Of a stretch of DNA of 64,000 nucleotides, positions 57,300 to 64,000 are shown in pieces. The notes under the pieces were generated by a model, which worked only from the letters and a program-made list of their open reading frames with translations, did no database searches and was not told where the DNA came from. Location: the NCBI GenBank assembly GCA_031308135.1, contig JAHLJT010008446.1, forward strand, positions 169,401,838 through 169,465,837. Direction: 5' to 3'. The stretch's first letter is position 1. Every line of letters starts with the position of its first letter. The stretch is from Acheta domesticus (Eukaryota > Arthropoda > Insecta > Orthoptera > Gryllidae). The position numbers were made by a program, and so were the translations under genes.

Positions 57300-58290
57300 G
57301 AAGAGAGTAAGCGGTGGTATCCATAGAGAAGATAAATGGTTCTTCCTCGTGGCCCCAACCTAATGCAAAGTCCAGTTTCAGGAGACACCTTCAATTTTAT
57401 CGGGTAATCCATCTGACACTGGTCGCCAGGCAGAGCAAATACATGGGTGGGCGATCAGCTTACGGAGAGGGCTACTGAAGAGGAAAAGGTGTATTAAAGA
57501 GTAAAGAGAAAATGAAACGGCAAGCCTGACAACGTAAGATAGAGAAAATGCACCAAAGACTTCTCTGTATCGTTCCGTCATGACGTGGATTGATCGAACT
57601 CGATAAGGTTGTGGTACGTTTTCGCGCGTTGTTGGTACCGCAAAAATAGCCGCAATTGCCTTACTGCAGAATGTCCCCAGGGATAATGCCGGGAGCAACG
57701 TCTACGCTGCAGCTCGGGAGAGCGCCAATATTTTTCCAGAATCGAATGAACTCCATTTATTTCTGCGCCTCGACGCTCGAATTCGCGCAACCAAGCGCAT
57801 TACCGCAACGCGACACTACCAAACGTCATGCTTGCTGTTGCCACGCCATCAGGCGATGCGAGGGCCATTGCCATCCAATCCTTCGCATGTTGCCGCACGA
57901 GTGAGGGTAATTGCAAACAATATTCCTTACTTTCTGACTCTATGAGTGCCACATGCGAAACATATGCTGTGTTGTTTTCCCCTTGCTTGCATGACCATGC
58001 TAATTTTTCCGCACTCTTCATGCCAGGGGCTGACGCCGTTCGACTCCGTTTTTGAGACTTGGCATCAGTCAGAGTCTAATTGCTAGAGCAGGCTTATTAA
58101 GCCGCGCCCGCACGAGCACCTCACACCTGGGAAGTCGGGGGCTCCTACGAGCACGGTCCGTCTACCCCCGACTCCGCTCGCATTTCCCCTCCAAATCCAG
58201 AAAGGAGTGTACACGCGCAAGCTGAAGCGACGCGAGGCGTGGAATAATGACTTCAAACAACCAAGATTTGAGTTGTTTATATTCTTCACT
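57300..58290. other. GC-richer block of unknown nature
   Basis: 57560-58210 is richer in G+C than its surroundings and open in pieces on both strands, for example minus 57800-58021 (SAEKLAWSCKQGENN, HAKDWMAMALASPDG). I recognise no family. The 58085-58200 segment, with AGCAGGCTTATTAAGCC, could be a transposon terminus. Confidence 0.3.
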
Positions 58291-61200
58291 ATTTTTCACT
58301 ATTATTTTGAATTCTGTCTTGTAAAAACATTTTGACCAAGGGACAGGAATGTCTGAACGGTGAATTACTTCTTTTTCGTTTTGAGTAATATTTTATTAAG
58401 TTATTCAGGTTTTTGTTGTCCATAGCAATAACGTGAAATAGATTAACAAAGTGTCTAAATTTAACAATTTTTTCCTAAGGACGGACAGCTCTATTAACAA
58501 ATTTCAACTTTTTAACTTTCTAATGTGAACGTAGGAAGTTAAACGCAATTTTTGCACTCTTAAGTAAACAATTACAAAAGCAAAACACTTTCGATTCAAA
58601 AGTAAATGACTGATGTATTAGTACATTTTAAGGGATCATTTCTTTATTTTAGTAGAGAAATGGGAATTAATATTCCTGAATTTGGGTCAATAACTGTCAG
58701 CTGACTGCTCTAAAAGATTTTCATGAGCCTGGTGTTTATTGATGTATCGTTACTCCGGTGCAATTTGTACAACCCTTACATTTAAATGTCTCTTTTAAGC
58801 TGTCCGAGGACAAAGTTTATCCAAAAAAATTAACCATTTTTGAGAAAATTTTGAAAATGTTCATGTTATGAAAACTATGTAAATTATCCCCCCCCCCAAT
58901 TAAATATCCGTTTCGAACTCCCAAAGCCTCCAGTTCGTTCAGATCGATTACGAAATATCAATTTTGGAGAAAATCATCTGAAGGGGTTAAGTGCGAGCGT
59001 TGACCAAGGACGGACGGTCAGACAGACAAACGTTTTGTCAATCAATATTTTGGTATTAAGAACCCACAACATGAATTCTGACTATACAATGTCTTAGAAG
59101 AAGTAATTTACTTCCTCTATTCGTATAAATTAAGTAATTTACTTCCTCTAAACTTATATGTACAAGAATTATCAACTTTTTCGTTATCGGGGTACGACAA
59201 AAATATTTTTTCTTGCGTAAAATCGTCGATTTCTGCCGCACGATTACAATACTTTCTGTTTACTGCTTACGTAGTAAGGTGAGAAAATAACATGTGTAAC
59301 TCTTTTTTTTTTGTCGAATTTTCAAAATAATTGGTGATGTAACTGTTTGCGGTCAACACAATCTCAAATGGTTTGAATTTGAAGTGGCCGAGTCTGGACA
59401 CCTACCTAGAAAATGAAGTACAATGCTTCTAATACAGCACATCAAAAACATCAATCAGATCTTGAAATATTTCAATTTTCTAATGTAGTAAACATATTGT
59501 AGAAAATATATATAGATATTTAATTTTTGGTTATGTCTCTGCTAAAGCATGCAAGACGTGAACCTGGGTATATTCGACAACAATACTTTTTTTTAATTAT
59601 TCTCACTATATGGCAATACTAAATAAACAACAAATTCAAAAAAACACATTGATGCTCCATGAAGCAAAAGAAAACTATCTTACGTAAATTAAAAATGCTT
59701 TACTTAAATTGCAGTGTGATATATGTTAATTATTGTGATATGGGAGACTAAAATCAAAGAAACATTTCAATTAGCAACGTAATAAACAAATGAATACTTC
59801 ATAAACTACTTGAAAATGAAGGATTTATATAGTATTTCATTCTTTTACCAATTATTTTTCGCAAAAAAATTTCTTAAGCAAGAAGCAACCTGCAAAATGT
59901 TCAAGACAGTTAAAAGAACTTGCAGATATCGAGAAATACTGTGCAATAAAAGAACGTGCTTTTCCAGAAACAGACACTCAAAATATTTTCTAAAATCAAG
60001 CTGGTTCATACCTTAAAAGCGGGTTACTCGGCTATGCTGAATTATTTTCCCCAAAATGAAAACATATCTACACCATGCGTGCTACAAGTTAATTGTTTAA
60101 GAATTGTATAGAACTGGAGATTCCACAAAACCTCACCGCTAGTGAAGCAATTCTACCTTCAATATTGTTATTAAAATCACTAAATTTGGGGGAAAGTAAC
60201 CCGTTCTTACGGTACATTCAAAGTGATATAAAGCAATATCTTGATACAATGCACTCGTGCATGATCATTTATTTTCTGTGAGTAGCAATTTCTTTATATT
60301 TTGACCACAAAAATCTATAATACACAAAATAAAGATTTGAACAAATTTGGCAGTGTTAACCATCTCTTCTTGGGCCTCAAATTTATCACACAGGTGTATC
60401 GTAGGCAAACCAAGAATCTTTTAGTATCGTCATGGCCCAAGAAACGTTATACATCTTAAAAATGGTTAATGATGTAAGGAAATTTGTTAGAAAATTGTCA
60501 ATTTTTATAAGTGAAAATTACATTAGGCATACCACCCGACAGTGGGAATGTCGATTATAAAATTGTATTTGACCTCGAAACAAACTACTATAGACAAGAT
60601 AAAACCGTTATTCTGGAAAGGATTAATTTTTTGTGATCTGTCACTTATTGGGCGCTGGCGATGACGGTTATTACATGACATTTAGAACGTTCCTCATATT
60701 ATACACGTCATTAAATGCAGTTTTTAATAATGTCCTTAATTTCAGTGTTAGCAATATGTAACTTTATGTGAATAAAAGGATATTCATCTCATTATTATAG
60801 TCCCTGCTACTTATACTTTCTGGTACATATTTAAAAAGGCACGATACATTCGATAAATTTGAACGATGTTTCTAAAAGAATGAAATGTCACATTAGCGAA
60901 GAGAGCAATGAGGTATTATTATATACTTTACCTAAATCTATTGCATTATGTACGAACTTTCCTTCATTCAGTTATAATAATGAGGTGAGAGGAATTCAGA
61001 TGAACTTATTGCAAATTAATTTCGCTTGGTAGTATGTGGTCTTACAAAATGAGCTAGACGGTCAAAGGTTTCAGGAATCTGCAAATATTTCTTAATGATG
61101 AAATATTTACTTATATAGAGATTATGGAAAAAACATAGCTGGATGAAACCATAAAATATTTGACGTTGAATATCTTTTAAATTAAGTCAATTAGCGTTTC

Positions 61201-61799
61201 GTATAATGTCAATTAGAAAGAATCTCACTTATATTTGACGTTTTGTAAACAATAGCCCTATATTTATCTTCAAATCAAAGCTAATTCTTATATCTTGATA
61301 CATATTGATATTCTGAAGATCAATATCACAGACGTTTTGGATGATTTAAAAAAAAATATGATTATTTGCATGGGTCTGAAACTATTCGCAGCAATAATAT
61401 ATACATAACTCTTGTAATTTAACAGTACACATCAAAACAGAAAAAAAATATGATTCACGCATGACTTTAAAAAATAATTTAACCAAACTGTCCGAAAACT
61501 TATGGAATCTACGAGAAACGGGACGATTAGAAAGAAAAGGAGAGAAGAGAGGAGAGGAGAGTAAAGAAAGGAGATAAAAGTAGAAAGCGAACAATCGTAG
61601 TTATACATTTTAAAGTTATGTGGGTTTTACTCAAATGAAAAGAAATCCACTGCTGCAAATACTATCAAAGGTTTAGAAAATACTACGAGTGTCCATAACA
61701 TGCCACAATAAAACCAGAAGCGACGTTTTAAAAAATCTTCGTAAGAACTAACACTGACATGACTACATGCGAAATTATGAACTATAAAATTGTCGTCAC
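58291..61799. other. AT-rich, intron-like
   Basis: 3.5 kb without a supported gene. Holds a poly-C run at 58889-58899, a two-copy AAGTAATTTACTTCCTCTA-like repeat at 59100-59150, the stem-loop copy at 59222, and a purine-rich tract at 61530-61580. Confidence 0.5.
59222..59290 (+). repeat. Stem-loop repeat, copy 3
   Basis: TGCCGCACGATTACAATACTTTC then GTGAGAAAATAA; here the cut is at the loop TACTGCTTACGTAGTA. It aligns with 38483 and 44812. Confidence 0.65.
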
Positions 61800-62096
61800 C
61801 TGTTCGAGCAAGCGAAGTTTGCGGCGGTGACTCTGCTCGCCTAATCGATCCACATACTCCCGCAATTCTTCGATTTCTTCTTTCACCTGCTGCACTGTGT
61901 CAAGCTCATGTTTGATGGCCACCATATCACGCTTCACTTCGCTCACCTCACTTTGGCATGACTCGACAGATTTGGTGAGTTCCTGAAGCTGTGACCGGAT
62001 TTCACACAGTGCAACAGTGGTCTCCAGCTGGCGGTCACCACGCTGAAGCTCGTCCAGTTTGGCGCTCAGGTTCATGCTCATCACGCTCACCTGCTT
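61800..62096 (-). CDS. Coiled-coil protein, single internal exon
   Basis: A 297-nt exon of 99 codons in phase 0 at both ends. It is preceded on the minus strand by GCAGTCTGCAG and followed by CAG|GTGACG, both acceptable splice sites. Sequence in order: KQVSVMSMNLSAKLDELQRG, TVALCEIRSQLQELTKSV, CQSEVSEVKRDMVAIKHE, VQQVKEEIEELREYVDRL, RRKLRLLEQ. The heptad pattern is strong and the residues are charged and compact, unlike neighbouring random frames, so this is a real host exon. It may belong to the AIP3/SKT-like family of insect coiled-coil proteins (such as Drosophila CG32809), but that identity is a guess from memory. The in-frame ATGs upstream (62115) are intronic. Confidence 0.75.
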
Positions 62097-62341
62097 CTGC
62101 AGACTGCAGCCATGCATGGTCCTAGGTTACACACTATGCATGGCCCTCGTGTTAGTTGTACAACAGTAGCGTTGTTGACAAACGATATTCTAACAGATCC
62201 TCTCCATGCATGAACAGACTCCTAAATAATATACGACAGTTTACACACATTTTATCCGTAAAAATTATTAAACTAAATATATTAGAACTCAAATAAATGC
62301 ACTGTCTACTTTTTCAGAAATAACTCATATTGCATTCTCCC

Positions 62342-62412
62342 AATTCCGTGAGATGCTCTCTCACATTTACTCACTCTCTCCCTCTGTCTCTCTCTCCTGA
62401 CTCTCTCTCGGT
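62342..62412. repeat. CT-rich microsatellite
   Basis: Imperfect (CT)n with CTCTCTCCCTCTGTCTCTCT, some 240 bp upstream of the coiled-coil exon on its strand. Confidence 0.9.
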
Positions 62413-63120
62413 ATGAATTCGGTAATGTCGTTGCCGAACAGTCCTGATCGTTTTCTAAAAATCTATTCTTTCAGTTAAGTTAATCATCAAAAATTCAACG
62501 CTACGATCTGATCTCTCGTTTGCAACTTACACTGAGGTACAGGACATTAAATACATAAATGTAAATATAAACAATACATTAGTGTAAATCAATGTAAGAC
62601 AAATAATATGTTTTAACAGTTATTTTGGTAAAATTGGAGTGTCTTACATCTACCTCTCTCACTTCATTAAAAAAGTAAAAAGTACACAGGGGAAGAGAAT
62701 TTCAGACAAGTTAAATAATCGTAATACTAACATATGCCACACAGTTTTAAAAGATTTTAATTTGTTTTTAAGATTGTATTTTAGTCATAAAAAGTCAGTA
62801 TATCAATATGTGTACAAAAAATGTCTCATAACACTAGAGCTGAAAATGTTTTCGGATAAATAATATTTTTTATAAGAAAGGGCTGTCGAAATAAGGTCTG
62901 CTTGGCGTTGATTTTCAAATCGCAATAATATGTGCATCGTGTTTCGACGCCATTCAGGCCTTTATATTAAGAAATTTTATTGAAAAATCATTACTCATAA
63001 GTGAAAAAAATTCTCGGCTGCAGTCCAAATAAGTTCTGTTAATATACATCACTAGAAGTACCCATTCATAGTATGTTCCTATACACAAATTTATGAATCC
63101 AAACTTGCCAAAATAATGAC

Positions 63121-63150
63121 TATATATTTATACATACATACGTGTGTGTA

Positions 63151-63210
<60 letters not shown>

Positions 63211-63225
63211 GTGTGTGTGTGTGTT
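63121..63225. repeat. TA/TG compound microsatellite
   Basis: (TA)n of about 50 bp flanked by (TG)n on both sides. Confidence 0.95.
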
Positions 63226-64000
63226 GTATGTATGGGTATAACCGTAAAAAACAGTTTGCCAGTGATCTAACCACTCCATAGTGAAAACTAGTTTTAATAA
63301 AGCCCTCTCTTGAAAACTAATGTTTCTAGTGCGCTAATAAAAATTGAATTTGTCTGCCATTATTTGTTAACAAATGATTAAAATTAATATGGTCAGACCG
63401 AACGTCAGTCTCCCTACCTGCATTTCCATTGTTACTCCAAATAAAGATAATAAATACAATTTTCTGAGTGTTTTCAACTTTCGTGATACCAGCATGTTTT
63501 TCTTAATTTTACTCGCCTTTTCAACAGTTTTCAGTATTATACTACATTACTGTTTCTTACATAACATTGGAGTTCTTTGTCTTACCCTATATTTCGAAGA
63601 ACTGCTAACAATGTTCGTTAAAACATTTCAACTGCTCGTGTCAGTCAAAATCAGTTTAAACCAAATGTTCACAAATACATGAATCAAATCTAGTTTTTCC
63701 AAGCACACATGCATAATTCTATTTCTCACTGGTAAGAATTAGTTATAACGAAAAGGCTTAGTTATAAATAATTTCAAAAGGTAACGATGTTTTAAACGAC
63801 TTCGGTAAAGTGCATACATACTTAAATACCACGTAAATTTAGCACCTCTTGCCATTTTTGAACGGTTGAAGACAATTTTTCGCAGGAGTGCATGAGCAAA
63901 TGTGGTTACTAGACACATATGTTATAAAACTTTTATCACATTTTTTACGACAGAATGAGGTCAACTTCACTTATTCCTATCCATCTAGTGCGTAGATAAC

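Larger units (their letters stand above)
62097..64000. other. AT-rich, simple repeats only
   Basis: Frames at 62639-62863 and 63374-63682 show no motif. The latter has a hydrophobic stretch (FFLILLAFSTVFSIIL), but nothing else supports it. Probably intron or intergenic. Confidence 0.5.

Noticed and set aside
57300..58290. Minus-strand frames as a multi-exon gene
   Set aside because: The pieces can be joined only by ad hoc choices, and the plus strand is equally open. Left as an unexplained GC-richer block.
63374..63682. 102-residue ORF with a hydrophobic stretch
   Set aside because: AT-rich random frame with no motif, no conserved context and no Kozak-like start that stands out.

Overview
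This is a stretch of animal, almost certainly insect, nuclear DNA. It is not prokaryotic: there are no operons, open reading frames are short, introns are implied, AT content is high, and (TA)n, (ATT)n and similar microsatellites are common. The best host evidence is two short exons, each with consensus splice sites in frame, both on the minus strand: one encodes the first transmembrane segment of an insect Glut1-type sugar transporter (34073-34168), the other a conserved-looking coiled coil (61800-62096). The repeat mix (RLE-type R2/NeSL-like, I-, Jockey-, RTE- and CR1/L2-like LINEs, mariner and Tc1 transposons, tRNA-derived SINEs, Gypsy remnants) fits a large, repeat-rich insect genome, perhaps polyneopteran; that last step is inference.

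Layout. 1-9 kb: an R2/NeSL-like LINE fragment split by a TA microsatellite, a nearly complete but dead I-clade LINE on the minus strand (gag, endonuclease, RT, RNase H), an inverted repeat linked to a dispersed repeat, a mariner deletion derivative and a 5'-truncated R2/NeSL-like tail. 10-18 kb: a 553-bp foldback element, an RTE-like LINE (minus), a tRNA-derived SINE, LINE and Tc1 end fragments, a Jockey-type gag remnant, a family of long terminal inverted repeats, a 100-N assembly gap and a degenerate 315-bp tandem repeat. 18-24 kb: mostly AT-rich sequence with an RTE-like 3' end. 24-33 kb: a complete but dead Tc1-like element, a GC-rich block, another R2/NeSL-like fragment, a 110-bp inverted-repeat element and a 5'-truncated Tc1-like copy. 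34-37 kb: the Glut1 exon and another dead Tc1-like element.

37-45 kb: a SINE, Gypsy integrase and RT remnants separated by a 497-bp tandem duplication with a tRNA-like module, a Jockey-type LINE interrupted by a SINE with an 8-bp target-site duplication, and a further SINE. 46-50 kb: remnants of two recurrent but unnamed arthropod protein families. 53-57 kb: two CR1/L2-like LINE copies in the same orientation with a shared 3' end. 57-64 kb: AT-rich, intron-like sequence holding the coiled-coil exon.

No mobile-element ORF here is intact, and several carry substitutions at catalytic residues, so the window reads as an old repeat graveyard lying within or between host introns. Nothing in it clearly forms a new multi-gene system. 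The most unusual structures are the foldback element, the long-TIR family, the tandem SINE/LTR-like unit between Gypsy fragments, and the stem-loop motif that recurs as a SINE tail. Element boundaries are estimates from reading by eye.
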